64,000 nucleotides of DNA, taken from Acetobacterium paludosum. GTDB lineage: Bacteria; Bacillota; Clostridia; Eubacteriales; Eubacteriaceae. Every line of letters begins with the position of its first letter. The stretch's first letter is position 1. The notes under the pieces were generated by a model that was not told where the DNA came from, ran no database searches, and worked only from the letters and a program-made list of their open reading frames with translations. This document shows, piece by piece, positions 29,052 to 41,489 of this stretch. The stretch lies in assembly GCF_008086595.1 (NCBI RefSeq), contig NZ_RXYA01000006.1, positions 165,323-229,322 of the forward strand. Direction: 5' to 3'. The position numbers and the translations under genes are program-made.

Positions 29052-30351
29052 CAAGCTGCGAATGAATCTCACACTCATGAATACAGGAGTCCTAATAGGA
29101 CTCCTGTTATTTATATCAATCTTTCTTTATGTAGTCCTCAGTATGGATGTGGAAACAAATGTGAATAACAATCTTAAAATTTACTGTTCCCAGCTGGCAA
29201 ATGAAATTGATTATTTGGAAAGAGCACAAAGCGGGCAAGATACCACCGAAGAAGAAAAACAGGGATATTCTGAGTATACTCGAAGTCTGATTCAAAATAA
29301 TATTTCCTATGTCATCTTGAATCAGGAGTTTAAGGTATTGGATCAATCATCTTATCTGCCGTTAGAAAAAACACAACTTATTGAAATCGCCAATCATTAT
29401 TTCAGCGAAAACCGCGAAAAATATCTGATCAGCAATTATGAACAAGACGAAAAAGATTATAAAATTTGCACCTATATGGTCATTAACAATAATGGTGAAT
29501 TAAAAATCATACAAGCGATGCAAAACATGGCACCTGAACGGTTGCTTTTAGGAAATGCACTGCGAATGATTATGATAGCCGTATTGATTGGCGCAACTCT
29601 TTCTTTTCTGGGAGGATATTTTTTATCAGGGCGTTCGCTGATACCCATAAAAAAAAGTGTTGAGCGCCAGCAGGAATTTTTAGCAGATGCATCACATGAG
29701 TTGAGAACCCCTATTGCGGTGATTCAAACAAATCTGGAGGTCGTAAAATCCAGTGGTGATGAGACAGTCGATAGTCAAATAATATGGATCGATAATGCTT
29801 ATGATGAAGTCCAGCGAATGCATCAGATTGTCGAAGATCTCATGTTTCTGGCAAGGGCGGATTCAGGTGCGATGGTTGTTCAGCGAGAATCTATCGATTT
29901 AAACTATTTAATTAGAGTTGTCACTGAAAAAATGGCTCCTTTAGCAGGGAAAAAGGGGATCACATTAATTAACAACCTTGACGAAGATTTGATTATTAAT
30001 GGCGATGAAAAGCAAATTATTCAATTGCTGATTATTCTTCTGGATAATGCCATAAAATACAGTGGGGAGAAAACAGCCATTCAAGTGATGGCAAAAAAAA
30101 ACTATCAGGGTATATCGGTAGAAGTGATCGACCGGGGAATTGGCATTCCCAAGGATGAAATTGATAAAGTGACCCAGCGGTTTTATCGAGTTGATAAGGC
30201 TCGTTCTCGAACAGAGGGCGGGACCGGCCTGGGATTGTCCATTGCCAATTGGATTGTCGAAGGACATCATGCAGGAATGATTATTGAAAGTGAAGAAAAT
30301 AAAGGGACAAAAATCATATTGAATTTTGATGAAGGAGAAAAGAAAAAATGA
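29038..30351 (+). CDS. sensor histidine kinase
   Basis: A 437-residue membrane kinase partnering with the preceding regulator. It has a membrane helix at about 14-36, an extracytoplasmic sensor of some 135 residues, a second helix near 175-196, and then a HisKA domain with His220 in DASHELRTP. The ATPase domain carries the N box (LLDNAIKYS), G1 (DRGIGIP), and G2 (GGTGLGLSI). There is no clear HAMP domain between helix 2 and the H box. The sensor part shows no family I recognise, so the signal is unknown. Its stop overlaps the alcohol dehydrogenase start by four bases (ATGA). Confidence 0.93.
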   Translation: MLSLNKLRMNLTLMNTGVLIGLLLFISIFLYVVLSMDVETNVNNNLKIYCSQLANEIDYLERAQSGQDTTEEEKQGYSEYTRSLIQNNISYVILNQEFKVLDQSSYLPLEKTQLIEIANHYFSENREKYLISNYEQDEKDYKICTYMVINNNGELKIIQAMQNMAPERLLLGNALRMIMIAVLIGATLSFLGGYFLSGRSLIPIKKSVERQQEFLADASHELRTPIAVIQTNLEVVKSSGDETVDSQIIWIDNAYDEVQRMHQIVEDLMFLARADSGAMVVQRESIDLNYLIRVVTEKMAPLAGKKGITLINNLDEDLIINGDEKQIIQLLIILLDNAIKYSGEKTAIQVMAKKNYQGISVEVIDRGIGIPKDEIDKVTQRFYRVDKARSRTEGGTGLGLSIANWIVEGHHAGMIIESEENKGTKIILNFDEGEKKK

Positions 30352-31487
30352 GTGATCTGAAATTCTACGGTGATCAGATGATTACTGGTCCAGGGACACT
30401 GAAAGCCATTGAGAACATTGAGGGGCAACGATTCTTTATCATTACCGGAAAGTCGGCCATGTTTAAAAACGGTGCAATTAAAAGGGCAGAGTCATTTTTA
30501 ATTGGAAAAAATAAGGCTTACGAGATTTACAGCGGGATTGGAGCCAATCCCACGGTTTTTGATGTTGAGACTGGACTGCCGAAAATGAGGGCTTTTAATC
30601 CTGACGTGGTTCTTGCCATCGGCGGAGGGTCGGTTATTGATGCCGCCAAGGTGATGACGTTAATGTGCGAGTATGAAGGTTTATCCATCGAAGCGATCAG
30701 AAATGGAATTGTTCCTCAGAAAAGAGAAAAAATTAAACTCGTTGCCGTCCCGTCAACTTCAGGAACGGCGGCTGAAGTTACCCGGGCAGCGGTTATTACA
30801 TTTCCTGAAGAAAATCTAAAAATTGGACTCAAAACAAAGGCTTTTATTCCGGACATCGCTATTTTGGATGGGGAGCTGACCCTTTCTATGCCTCGGAATG
30901 TGATGGTTGAATCAGGGATGGATGCGGTGACTCATGCAGTAGAAGCATATACCAACAAAAATGCCGATGATTTTACGAAAACAATGGCAAAGGGAGCCTT
31001 TGAAGGACTGATCAAGCATCTCCGGGATTCTTTTGAAGAGGGCGATATTGAAAGTCGACAACATGTTCACAATTTTCAATCGCTGGCCGGATTTTCCTTT
31101 CAAAATGCCGGCTTGGGGATGGATCATGGGATTGCTCATGCTTTCGGAGGACGATTTGGCACAAGCCACGGGCTATTAAATGCCATTGCGCTGCCCTATG
31201 TTTTGGAATACAACCAAAGGGACCCAGCGGTAGCCGAAGATTTAGGAGAGTTATCCAGGCTTATTGGAAAAGATATTATCGCAGAAATAAAAGATCTGAA
31301 CAAAACTTTTGGAGTGCCAGTTTCTTTCAAACTGGCAGGAATTAAAGAAAGCGATTTTTCAGAAAATTATGATAGTCTTTTAGAAAATGCATTAAAAGGA
31401 TCGACCCAAAAAAATCCTGTTAAAATGGATGCAAATGAAATGGATAAGGTTTTAAAAAGTATTTATTACGGAGAAAAGTTGTTTTAG
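30348..31487 (+). CDS. iron-containing alcohol dehydrogenase
   Basis: A 379-residue group III alcohol dehydrogenase. It has the NAD-binding GGGSVIDAAK, PSTSGTAAEVTRAAVIT, and the iron ligands in ESGMDAVTHAVEAYTN and NAGLGMDHGIAHAFGG. It reduces an aldehyde or oxidises an alcohol with NAD(P)H; butanol/ethanol dehydrogenases and 1,3-propanediol dehydrogenases share this family, so the substrate is open. Translation is coupled to the kinase gene by an ATGA overlap, an unusual partnership that may mean the enzyme is made together with its sensor. Confidence 0.9.
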   Translation: MSDLKFYGDQMITGPGTLKAIENIEGQRFFIITGKSAMFKNGAIKRAESFLIGKNKAYEIYSGIGANPTVFDVETGLPKMRAFNPDVVLAIGGGSVIDAAKVMTLMCEYEGLSIEAIRNGIVPQKREKIKLVAVPSTSGTAAEVTRAAVITFPEENLKIGLKTKAFIPDIAILDGELTLSMPRNVMVESGMDAVTHAVEAYTNKNADDFTKTMAKGAFEGLIKHLRDSFEEGDIESRQHVHNFQSLAGFSFQNAGLGMDHGIAHAFGGRFGTSHGLLNAIALPYVLEYNQRDPAVAEDLGELSRLIGKDIIAEIKDLNKTFGVPVSFKLAGIKESDFSENYDSLLENALKGSTQKNPVKMDANEMDKVLKSIYYGEKLF

Positions 31488-31532
31488 CAACAAGTTGATA
31501 AAACAACTTTAAATTAGCAAGTAGGAGGATTC

Positions 31533-33740
31533 ATGAGTTTATTAGATGGATTAAACAGTAGGCAAAGAGAAGCCGCAGAAACGATTCAGGGGCCATTACT
31601 TATACTGGCAGGAGCTGGATCGGGAAAAACACGGACCATTATCCACCGTATTGCGCATATTATTGAAACAGAACAGGCATGGCCATCGCAAATTTTGGCG
31701 ATAACTTTTACAAATAAAGCAGCCGGTGAAATGCGGGAACGTATCGCGAAAATGAATATTCAGGATAGCAAACGCATCTGGATGTCCACTTTTCACGCAA
31801 TGTGCGCGCGGATTATGAGAACCCACAGCCAGTGGTTGGGATATGATGAAAATTTTGTTATTTATGATATGGATGATCAAAAAAGGTTGTACAAAAGTCT
31901 GGTCAAGGAACTGGAATTGAACGATAAATATTATTCTCATCAATATTTAGGTGGAGAAGTTTCCACCGCAAAGAACAATTTTATAAGTCCGGATAGCTAT
32001 ATTAAAAAAAATGCCGGAGATTTCAGAAAAGAAAAGGTTGGAATTTACTATAAGCGCTATCAGGAAAGCTTGAAAGCAAATAATGCCATGGATTTTGATG
32101 ATCTTATCTACAATGCGTTGGTGTTGTTTAAGGGGTTTCCTGAAATATTGGAACAATACCAAAATCGCTTCAAATATATCATGGTGGATGAATACCAGGA
32201 TACCAACCATAGTCAGTATGAGTTGGTTAACCTACTGGCTGCAAAATACAAAAATCTTTGCGTCTGTGGAGATGATGATCAGAGCATTTATGGCTGGCGT
32301 GGTGCCGATATTAGCAACATCCTGGATTTCGAAAAGGATTATCCCGACGCAAAAGTTGTTAAGCTGGAAGAAAACTATCGCTCAACCCAGGTCATTCTGG
32401 ATTGTGCAAATGGTGTTATTTCAAGGAATACCGGTCGTAAGGAAAAGGCTTTATGGACGAATAATCTTGGAGATGAAAAAATTATGATTTCTTCATTTAA
32501 CCAGGGTTACGATGAAGCCCGTTTTGTTATTGACGAGATAAAAGATAATATTAAACAGGGAAATGGCGTTTATGGAGATTTTGCCATTCTTTATCGAACC
32601 AATGCGCAATCAAGATTATTTGAAGAGGCACTGATGCGTGCGGATTTACCGTTTCAGTTAATCGGCGGAACTGGTTTTTATTCACGGACTGAAATTAAAG
32701 ACGTGATTGCCTATTTAAATGTCTTAAGCAACCCAAAAGACAACATGGGTTTTTTGCGTATTGTTAATGTGCCAAAACGAGGTATCGGTTCGGCAACGAT
32801 TGAAAAAATTGGCGAGTATGCGAATTTCAAAAGCTATAGCTTAATGGAAGCCTTTTATCATGTGGAAGAAATTCCGGAACTGAGTTCCAGTGTGAGAAAT
32901 AAAGTACGTGCTTTTAGTGATCTGATGATCGAATTATCGGAAACAAGAGAGAATGCAAGTCTCAGTGAGGTAATCACTGCGGTGATAGAAAAAACAGGAT
33001 ATATGGAAATGCTGGAGCTGGGAAAAATGGACAAGGGCGAAAGCCGTTTGGAAAATCTCAGGGAATTGGTATCATCAGCAACTGATTTCGAAAAAAACAG
33101 TGATGATCAGAGCCTGAGCGCCTATCTTGAAACAGTGGCATTGTCGTCACAAACGGATAATTATGAGGGAGATGATGGAAAAGTATTATTGATGACTTTG
33201 CATAACGCCAAGGGGCTGGAGTTCCCGATTGTGTTTTTGCCAGGACTGGAAGAAGGAATTTTTCCTCATGGACGATCTATGGATTCACCCGAAGAAATCG
33301 AAGAGGAGCGCCGCATCTGTTATGTGGGGATTACCCGGGCTATGAAACGTCTTTATATTTCATGGGCGGCAGAAAGAACCCTTTATGGACGGCGACAACT
33401 GCAATCACCGTCACGATTTTTAAAAGAAATGCCGAGTGAGGTATGCGTAGAAAATAAACAACGATATGAACGAAAGCCGGAAATTGATGTGGATACGAAA
33501 AAGAATACAACATTTTCCGAACGCGTTACCCAATCAAAGGTCGCTATTCGCAGGAATAAGTCCAAAGCGATGAGTACAACGATGAATAAGACGGAAAATA
33601 CTTTTGGGCTGACCGACAAGGTAAAACATAAAAAGTTTGGCATTGGCACGGTGGTGGAAGTTAAAAACAATATGATTTCCGTTGCATTTCCGGGAATTGG
33701 AATAAAGAAAATGGATCCGGATTTTGTTGAAAAAGCTTAA
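31533..33740 (+). CDS. pcrA: UvrD/PcrA-type ATP-dependent DNA helicase
   Basis: Superfamily 1A 3'-5' helicase for repair and plasmid replication, 735 residues. Motif I GAGSGKTRT, motif Ia ITFTNKAAGEM, motif II VDEYQDTNHSQ, motif III CGDDDQSIYGWRGAD, motif V/VI LMTLHNAKGLEF and YVGITRAMKRLY are all intact. The C terminus ends with the KVKHKKFGIGTVV segment that contacts RNA polymerase in PcrA. GTAGGAGG precedes the ATG. Upstream of ligA, the arrangement common in clostridia. Confidence 0.95.
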   Translation: MSLLDGLNSRQREAAETIQGPLLILAGAGSGKTRTIIHRIAHIIETEQAWPSQILAITFTNKAAGEMRERIAKMNIQDSKRIWMSTFHAMCARIMRTHSQWLGYDENFVIYDMDDQKRLYKSLVKELELNDKYYSHQYLGGEVSTAKNNFISPDSYIKKNAGDFRKEKVGIYYKRYQESLKANNAMDFDDLIYNALVLFKGFPEILEQYQNRFKYIMVDEYQDTNHSQYELVNLLAAKYKNLCVCGDDDQSIYGWRGADISNILDFEKDYPDAKVVKLEENYRSTQVILDCANGVISRNTGRKEKALWTNNLGDEKIMISSFNQGYDEARFVIDEIKDNIKQGNGVYGDFAILYRTNAQSRLFEEALMRADLPFQLIGGTGFYSRTEIKDVIAYLNVLSNPKDNMGFLRIVNVPKRGIGSATIEKIGEYANFKSYSLMEAFYHVEEIPELSSSVRNKVRAFSDLMIELSETRENASLSEVITAVIEKTGYMEMLELGKMDKGESRLENLRELVSSATDFEKNSDDQSLSAYLETVALSSQTDNYEGDDGKVLLMTLHNAKGLEFPIVFLPGLEEGIFPHGRSMDSPEEIEEERRICYVGITRAMKRLYISWAAERTLYGRRQLQSPSRFLKEMPSEVCVENKQRYERKPEIDVDTKKNTTFSERVTQSKVAIRRNKSKAMSTTMNKTENTFGLTDKVKHKKFGIGTVVEVKNNMISVAFPGIGIKKMDPDFVEKA

Positions 33741-33783
33741 ACAAAAATTTTTTTAAGAATGAAAATTTGCAGAATGGAATTAA

Positions 33784-35778
<1,995 letters not shown>

Positions 35779-35877
35779 TGAAGGATGATTTTTAAAACAG
35801 GAAACATCAGGCTGTTATTGAAAAATATCAACAGTCAGATGCATTAAAATTGAATATAATTGAGAAAGGAAAATAAT

Positions 35878-36165
35878 ATGAGTTTAACACGAGAAGATGT
35901 GACCTATGTGGCGAATCTTGCCCGTTTAGAATTTACACCGGATGAAGTGACAGCCCTGATCGATAAAATGGGCGCAGTCCTTGATTATGCCGAAACCCTC
36001 AGCGAATTAGATACATCAACAGTTAAGGCGACAGAACATGTGCTGGCGGTGCAAAATGTATTTAGGGAGGACGTGCCAAAACCATGTTTATCCAATGAAC
36101 AAGCTTTGGCCAATGCGCCGGAAAGCGAAGCCGGGTGCTTTAAGGTTCCCCGGGTTATGGAGTAG
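35878..36165 (+). CDS. gatC: Asp/Glu-tRNA amidotransferase subunit C
   Basis: Small stabilising subunit of GatCAB, which converts misacylated Glu-tRNA-Gln and Asp-tRNA-Asn to the correct amide. The 95 residues begin MSLTREDVTYVANLARLEFT, the family signature. The ATG at 35878 follows GAAAGGAAA; a TTG 18 bases upstream is rejected. The three genes gatC, gatA and gatB are 6 and 3 bases apart, so they form one operon. Confidence 0.93.
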   Translation: MSLTREDVTYVANLARLEFTPDEVTALIDKMGAVLDYAETLSELDTSTVKATEHVLAVQNVFREDVPKPCLSNEQALANAPESEAGCFKVPRVME

Positions 36166-36171
36166 GAGGCA

Positions 36172-37647
36172 ATGATGGAATTAAGTAAAAAAACAATACA
36201 TGAAATAAATGACCTCCTTGATAAAAAGGAAGTGACTGTCACCGAGGTCACTCAGTCGGTGGTTAATCGTATCGATGCGGTGGAAAATTCAACTGCGGCA
36301 TACCTAAGTCTGCAGACTGAAGAAGCGTTGATTGCAGCCCGGGCGGTGGATGAAAAACTTCGAGAACGAAAGCGAAGAACCCCGTTGGAAGGGATCCCAT
36401 ACGGTCTTAAAGACAACATGTGTACCCAGGGGATTTTAACCACCTGCGCATCAAAAATGCTTTATAATTTCAATCCGCCATATAATGCCCACGTCTATGA
36501 TCGCTTGATTGATGAAGGCGGGATCTTATTGGGAAAAACAAATATGGATGAATTTGCCATGGGGTCATCCACTGAAAACTCAGCGTATAAAATCACCCAT
36601 AATCCCTGGGATTTAAATAAAGTGCCTGGCGGTTCCAGCGGTGGATCGGCTGTCGCCGTGGCGGCAGATACCGCATTTTATACGCTTGGTTCGGATACCG
36701 GGGGTTCCATCCGGCAACCAGCATCCTTTTGCGGTGTGGTCGGGATGAAACCAACCTATGGTCTTGTTTCCCGTTATGGTTTGGTGGCCTTTGCATCCTC
36801 TCTGGATCAGATTGGGCCGCTTACCAAAGATGTGGAAGACTGTGCTTTGGTTTTAAATGCCATTATCGGACACGACGCCAAAGATTCCACTTCACTTAAA
36901 TTAGAAAAAAAAGACTATACGCAAAATCTTAAACAAGGCGTTAAGGGACTGAAAATTGGGGTTGCTCAAGCCTTCTTTGGCGAAGGTCTCCAACCAGAAG
37001 TCAGAAAGAGTCTCGAAGAAGCCATTGAAGTTTATAAAGCTTTAGGCGCTGAAATTGTCGATGTATCTTTCCAACATTTAGATTATGCTCTTTCGGCTTA
37101 TTATATGATTTCGTCGGCTGAAGCTAGTTCCAATCTCGCCCGTTATGATGGAATCCGCTATGGTTACCGGGCAGAAGAATACGATGGCTTAGTGGATCTG
37201 TATAAAAAAACACGCAGCCAGGGCTTTGGAGATGAAGTTAAACGTCGGATTATGCTGGGAACTTATGCATTAAGCTCAGGATATTATGATGCATACTACA
37301 AAAAAGCCATGCAGGTGCGAACCTTAATTAAAGAAGATTTTGAACAGGTGTTTGGCGGATGCGATGTTCTTTTAACACCGACGGCACCTACCACGGCGTT
37401 TGGAATAGGTGAAAAAACCAGTAATCCATTGGAAATGTATCTTACCGATATTTATACGGTGCCGGTGAATATTGCCGGAATTCCAGGTATATCCATTCCA
37501 TCCGGTTTGGATAATAGCGGTATGCCTATCGGTATGCAATTGTTGGGCCCGATACTGAGTGAAGAAAATTTATTAAAAGTGGCTTGGGCCTTTGAAAATG
37601 AAAAAGGCTTGAAAAATCTAAAAGCACCATTGGAAACGGAGGTCTAA
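36172..37647 (+). CDS. gatA: Asp/Glu-tRNA amidotransferase subunit A
   Basis: The amidase subunit that releases ammonia from glutamine. The 491 residues show the amidase signature with Lys (PYGLKDNM), the Ser-cis-Ser-Lys triad region [32 protein letters not shown], and [15 protein letters not shown]. Two adjacent ATG codons follow GGAGG; the second (36175) has the better spacing. It works with GatB and GatC. Presence of GatCAB implies this organism lacks a GlnRS and/or AsnRS. Confidence 0.95.
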   Translation: MMELSKKTIHEINDLLDKKEVTVTEVTQSVVNRIDAVENSTAAYLSLQTEEALIAARAVDEKLRERKRRTPLEGIPYGLKDNMCTQGILTTCASKMLYNFNPPYNAHVYDRLIDEGGILLGKTNMDEFAMGSSTENSAYKITHNPWDLNKVPGGSSGGSAVAVAADTAFYTLGSDTGGSIRQPASFCGVVGMKPTYGLVSRYGLVAFASSLDQIGPLTKDVEDCALVLNAIIGHDAKDSTSLKLEKKDYTQNLKQGVKGLKIGVAQAFFGEGLQPEVRKSLEEAIEVYKALGAEIVDVSFQHLDYALSAYYMISSAEASSNLARYDGIRYGYRAEEYDGLVDLYKKTRSQGFGDEVKRRIMLGTYALSSGYYDAYYKKAMQVRTLIKEDFEQVFGGCDVLLTPTAPTTAFGIGEKTSNPLEMYLTDIYTVPVNIAGIPGISIPSGLDNSGMPIGMQLLGPILSEENLLKVAWAFENEKGLKNLKAPLETEV

Positions 37648-37650
37648 ACC

Positions 37651-39087
37651 ATGGAATATGAAATGGTCATTGGGATGGAAATCCATGTCGAATTAGGCAC
37701 AAAAACGAAAATATTTTGTTCCTGTCCAACCAAGTTTGGTCAGGAAGAAAACACCCATACCTGTCCAGTCTGTTTAGGAATGCCCGGGGTTTTGCCGGTA
37801 TTAAATGAAAAGGTAGTCGAATATGCGACGAGAGCCGGATTGGCTTTAAATTGTGAAATTGCCCATTTTAGCAAGATGGATCGAAAAAACTATTTTTATC
37901 CAGACTTGCCAAAGGCCTATCAAACCTCGCAATTTGATTTACCGATCTGTACCGGTGGGGTCGTGGAAATTGAAGTGGACGGGGTAAAAAAAGATATCGG
38001 GATTACCCGGATACATATTGAAGAGGATGCCGGAAAATTGCTTCATGAATCGGCCGATGGAACATTGGTTGACGTGAACCGATGTGGCGTACCGCTCGTT
38101 GAAATTGTTACAGAACCGGATTTGCGCAGCGCCGAAGAAGCAAGAACTTTTGCTGAAAAAGTAAGAAATATTATGGAGTATACTGGGGTATCCGATTGTA
38201 AGATGCAGGAAGGGTCGATGCGTTTTGATGTCAATATTTCGATGAGAGAAAAGGGCGTGACCGTTTTGGGTACCCGTACCGAAATGAAAAATCTGAACTC
38301 CTTCCGGGCCTTAATTCGGGCGGTGCAATATGAAAGCAAACGACAGATTATTGAGCTGAAAAAGGGACATGAAATTGTTCAGGAAACCAGAAAATGGGAC
38401 GATACCAAAGGGGTCTCTTCTTCCCTGCGAAGCAAGGAAGAAGCCCAGGATTATCGATATTTTCCAGAACCGGATTTGGTCCCCATTGTCATTGAAAAAG
38501 AATATATCGAAAAAATAAAACGTGAGTTGCCGGAACTGCCGGAAGCAAAAAAACAACGCTATATCGATGAATATAAACTGCCGGAGTACGATGCTGGCGT
38601 GTTGACAGCCACCGGTGTAACAGCTCGGTTCTTTGAAGAAGCAGTGCTATTGTATGACGAACCAAAACAAATTTCAAACTGGATAATGGTAGAAATCCCA
38701 CCATTATTAAAAGAAAAAGAAATAACCATGGAAAACATTCCAATTGCTCCGGTTCAATTGGCAGAACTTTTAAAATTGGTTAAAGAGAATGTTATCAATG
38801 GAACCAGCGGAAAAGAAGTATTAAAAGAAATGTTTAATACCGGTAAAAATCCGGGTGAGATTGTAAAAGAAAAGGGTCTTGCTCAAATGAGTGATACGGC
38901 AGAACTGGAAGCAATTATCGAAAAAATTGTTGCCGATAATCCGAAATCGGTCGAAGATATCGGAACTGGAAATGAGAAAGCCTATGGATTCTTAACTGGA
39001 AAGGTTATGAAAGAAACAAAAGGCAAAGCAAATCCGCAAGTTGCCAATAAAATCATTCGAGAAGTGGTCGCTAAACACTTAGGATAA
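37651..39087 (+). CDS. gatB: Asp/Glu-tRNA amidotransferase subunit B
   Basis: The kinase and tRNA-binding subunit. 478 residues with [17 protein letters not shown], the zinc Cys set CSCPTKF...CPVCLGMPG, and the [15 protein letters not shown] and YRYFPEPDL motifs, followed by a helical domain and YqeY tail. The start follows GGAGG. It is the third gene of the gatCAB operon. A long inverted repeat lies between its stop and rph. Confidence 0.95.
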   Translation: MEYEMVIGMEIHVELGTKTKIFCSCPTKFGQEENTHTCPVCLGMPGVLPVLNEKVVEYATRAGLALNCEIAHFSKMDRKNYFYPDLPKAYQTSQFDLPICTGGVVEIEVDGVKKDIGITRIHIEEDAGKLLHESADGTLVDVNRCGVPLVEIVTEPDLRSAEEARTFAEKVRNIMEYTGVSDCKMQEGSMRFDVNISMREKGVTVLGTRTEMKNLNSFRALIRAVQYESKRQIIELKKGHEIVQETRKWDDTKGVSSSLRSKEEAQDYRYFPEPDLVPIVIEKEYIEKIKRELPELPEAKKQRYIDEYKLPEYDAGVLTATGVTARFFEEAVLLYDEPKQISNWIMVEIPPLLKEKEITMENIPIAPVQLAELLKLVKENVINGTSGKEVLKEMFNTGKNPGEIVKEKGLAQMSDTAELEAIIEKIVADNPKSVEDIGTGNEKAYGFLTGKVMKETKGKANPQVANKIIREVVAKHLG

Positions 39088-39096
39088 CCACTATCA

Positions 39097-39180
39097 TGTC
39101 CGATCTTCCTGTTATCATGGCTACGCCGGAGCGTGGACTTTAGCTTCAAGTATACCAATGGATAAACAGGAAACCGGACA
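39097..39180 (+). repeat. long imperfect inverted repeat between gatB and rph
   Basis: TGTCCGATCTTCCTGTT (39097-39113) pairs with AACAGGAAACCGGACA (39165-39180), with further pairing inside (ATCATGG against CCAATGGAT) and a GC-rich apical hairpin ACGC-CGGA-GCGT. No T tract follows, so this resembles an mRNA-stability or processing hairpin more than a terminator. Confidence 0.7.
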
Positions 39181-39232
39181 TAAAGGCATTTTGCTTTTAA
39201 ATTTAAATCGACCCAAAAAGAAAAGGAAAAAC

Positions 39233-39982
39233 ATGGAAAATATAGATGAAATAGACAATAATGATTTGCGAATAGATGGACGAAAAAAGAATGAATTAAG
39301 ACCTATGGCGGTTACCCGGAATTATATTAAGCATGCCCAGGGATCCGTACTTATTGAAGTGGGGGATACCAAGGTCATTTGTACAGCAATGATTGAAGAA
39401 AAAGTACCGCCGTTTTTAAAAGGTCATAAACAGGGTTGGGTTACCGCCGAATATGAAATGCTTCCAGGATCAACCAATACCCGAAAAAGCAGAGATCGGA
39501 ATCGGGGAAAAATAGACGGACGAACCATGGAAATACAGCGATTGATTGGGAGAAGTCTGAGGTCGGTGATCGATCTGAGTAAACTTGGAGAGCGCACCCT
39601 TTGGATTGATTGCGATGTTATTCAGGCCGATGGAGGAACACGAACTGCTGCCATTACCGGTTCTTTTGTAGCACTGCATGATGCCTTGTCAAACATGGTT
39701 AATAAAGGCATGGTTAAAGAAATGCCGATTACCAATTTTGTTGCGGCCACCAGCGTGGGGATTCATCAGGGCGAACCGCTTGTGGATTTGTGTTACGAAG
39801 AAGATTCAAATGCCGAAGTGGATATGAATATGGTTATGACCGAAAAAGGCGAAATCATTGAAATACAGGGGACCGGCGAAGAACGACCATTTAGTAAACA
39901 AGAACTTGAAAAAATGTTGGCGCTTGGCGAAGAAAGCATTAAAAAAATCATTGACTTCCAGAAAGAAACATTATTGGGATAG
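39233..39982 (+). CDS. rph: ribonuclease PH
   Basis: Phosphorolytic 3' exonuclease that trims tRNA ends. 249 residues with [46 protein letters not shown] region, the [15 protein letters not shown] block and [12 protein letters not shown]. The ATG at 39233 follows AAAAGGAAAAA and gives the usual length; an ATG 25 codons upstream sits inside the intergenic inverted repeat and is rejected. rdgB follows 13 bases later, a common pairing. Confidence 0.94.
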   Translation: MENIDEIDNNDLRIDGRKKNELRPMAVTRNYIKHAQGSVLIEVGDTKVICTAMIEEKVPPFLKGHKQGWVTAEYEMLPGSTNTRKSRDRNRGKIDGRTMEIQRLIGRSLRSVIDLSKLGERTLWIDCDVIQADGGTRTAAITGSFVALHDALSNMVNKGMVKEMPITNFVAATSVGIHQGEPLVDLCYEEDSNAEVDMNMVMTEKGEIIEIQGTGEERPFSKQELEKMLALGEESIKKIIDFQKETLLG

Positions 39983-39995
39983 TGGGTAAATAGAG

Positions 39996-40592
39996 ATGAG
40001 AACAATACTATTAGCGACAGGAAATCAAAATAAGGCCAAAGAGATAAAAGCGATGCTTGGTGGCGCCTTTGAGGTTGTTACCATGAAGGATCTTGGAATC
40101 GACATCGAGATTATTGAGGATGGTCTGAGTTATAAAGAAAATGCACTCATCAAGGTTCGGGCGCTAAAACCTTATGTACAGGGAAAAGACATGATCATAA
40201 TGGGTGATGACTCGGGATTATCGGTGGATATTTTAAATGGAGAGCCGGGAATTTATTCCGCGCGTTATGCCGGGGAAAATGTGACGTATGCAGATAACAA
40301 TAAAAAATTGCTAAAAGTGATGGCAGAAGTTCCGAAAGAAAAACGTGGCGCAGCATTTATAACAGCCATTGCCATGATTCTTCCTGATGGCCGGGAATTG
40401 ACTTGTCAAGGGCTGGTTCGAGGTATGATCGCCTTGGATTATTGCGGAGAAGAGGGATTTGGTTATGATCCGCTATTTATCCACGAAGAGACAGGCCGTT
40501 GTTTCGGAGAAATGACAAATGAAGAGAAAAACAAAATCAGCCATCGAGCAGTTGCCGTTGCAAAAGCAAAGGAATTATTATTGAATAATTAG
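39996..40592 (+). CDS. rdgB: non-canonical purine NTP pyrophosphatase (XTP/dITP diphosphatase)
   Basis: Hydrolyses dITP, XTP and ITP to keep them out of DNA. 198 residues with LLATGNQNKAKEI (substrate loop), VIEDGLSYKENALIKVRA, GDDSGLSVDILNGEPGIYSARYAGE and GFGYDPLF. The ribosome site is weak, suggesting translational coupling to rph. The symbol is the general family name. Confidence 0.94.
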   Translation: MRTILLATGNQNKAKEIKAMLGGAFEVVTMKDLGIDIEIIEDGLSYKENALIKVRALKPYVQGKDMIIMGDDSGLSVDILNGEPGIYSARYAGENVTYADNNKKLLKVMAEVPKEKRGAAFITAIAMILPDGRELTCQGLVRGMIALDYCGEEGFGYDPLFIHEETGRCFGEMTNEEKNKISHRAVAVAKAKELLLNN

Positions 40593-40605
40593 AAGGGGAG
40601 AAAAA

Positions 40606-41097
40606 ATGAAAGTTGGAGTGATGAGTGACAGCCATGGAAACTTTGAAGCTTTAGAAAAGGCATTAAACGAGATGGGTCAAGTGGATGTAATCATCCATCT
40701 GGGAGATTACGTTGAGGATGCCTTGCATTTACGAACCCTGACAAATATACCTATTCATATTCTCAAAGGAAATTTAGACTTCTATGCAAAGGAAGGCAGC
40801 ATGGATTTAGAGACGATCCTAGGTGGTTTTAGATTCTTTGCTTGTCATGGACATAAATATGGTGTTAAAGGAGATTTAAACCGCCTATATCACGCAGGTA
40901 TGGAAAGAAATGCCCAGGTTATTCTTTTTGGTCATACCCACCAAGCTTTTATAGAAGATGACGGTCAAACAGTGATTATGAATCCCGGATCGGTAGGCGC
41001 AGCCAGAATGGGAGATCCGGAAAGCTATGGTATTATAACGATAGAAAATGGAGAAATTGATGCCAGAATACTGCCTGTTTGGAGTTATAACCGCTGA
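40606..41097 (+). CDS. YfcE/MJ0936-family metallophosphoesterase
   Basis: A 163-residue calcineurin-like phosphoesterase with the metal-binding motifs SDSHGN, HLGDYVED, KGNLDF, CHGHKYG and FGHTHQA. Family members hydrolyse phosphodiesters in vitro; the cellular substrate is unknown. It follows rdgB by 13 bases, probably in the rph-rdgB operon. AGGGGAG precedes the ATG. Confidence 0.88.
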   Translation: MKVGVMSDSHGNFEALEKALNEMGQVDVIIHLGDYVEDALHLRTLTNIPIHILKGNLDFYAKEGSMDLETILGGFRFFACHGHKYGVKGDLNRLYHAGMERNAQVILFGHTHQAFIEDDGQTVIMNPGSVGAARMGDPESYGIITIENGEIDARILPVWSYNR

Positions 41098-41243
41098 ACA
41101 GATAAATTATGAAGAAAACTAGATGCGAGCCATTTAGTAGACTTTTTGGGATAAGGCCGATCGTTCACTTAATCAAAAAGGCGGCCAGTTGATTGTTAAA
41201 GCGGTCAGTATTTATAAAAATCAAGATTAAAATAAAAAACATC

Positions 41244-41272
41244 TTGACAATAATTGTCATTTAAAGTATACT
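41244..41272 (+). promoter_or_regulatory. promoter of the tRNA cluster
   Basis: TTGACA (41244-41249) and TATACT (41267-41272) separated by exactly 17 bases, 26 bases before the first tRNA. Confidence 0.8.
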
Positions 41273-41297
41273 AACACTTGTCTTTAAGAGAGACAAT

Positions 41298-41371
41298 GCG
41301 GGTGTAGCTCAGTGGTAGAGCCCTGGCCTTCCAAGCCAGTCGCGAGGGTCCGATTCCCTTCACCCGCTCCA
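41298..41371 (+). tRNA. tRNA-Gly (anticodon TCC)
   Basis: Cloverleaf with acceptor GCGGGTG/CACCCGC, anticodon loop CTTCCAA, T loop GTCCGATTC form and encoded CCA. Reads glycine GGA/GGG codons. Confidence 0.97.
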
Positions 41372-41389
41372 TTTTTTTTTTAGGATTGA

Positions 41390-41466
41390 GCGCCTGTAGC
41401 TCAGTAGGATAGAGCAACGGCCTTCTAAGCCGTGTGCCAAGGGTTCGAATCCCCTCAGGCGCACCA
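41390..41466 (+). tRNA. tRNA-Arg (anticodon TCT)
   Basis: Acceptor GCGCCTG/CAGGCGC, anticodon loop CTTCTAA, T loop GGTTCGAATCC, encoded CCA. Reads arginine AGA/AGG. Confidence 0.97.
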
Positions 41467-41489
41467 TTTTATCAAAGTGTTTATATTGT

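Noticed and set aside
39158..39232. Longer start for RNase PH
   Set aside because: The extension lies partly in the intergenic inverted repeat and the shorter form has the ribosome site and normal length.
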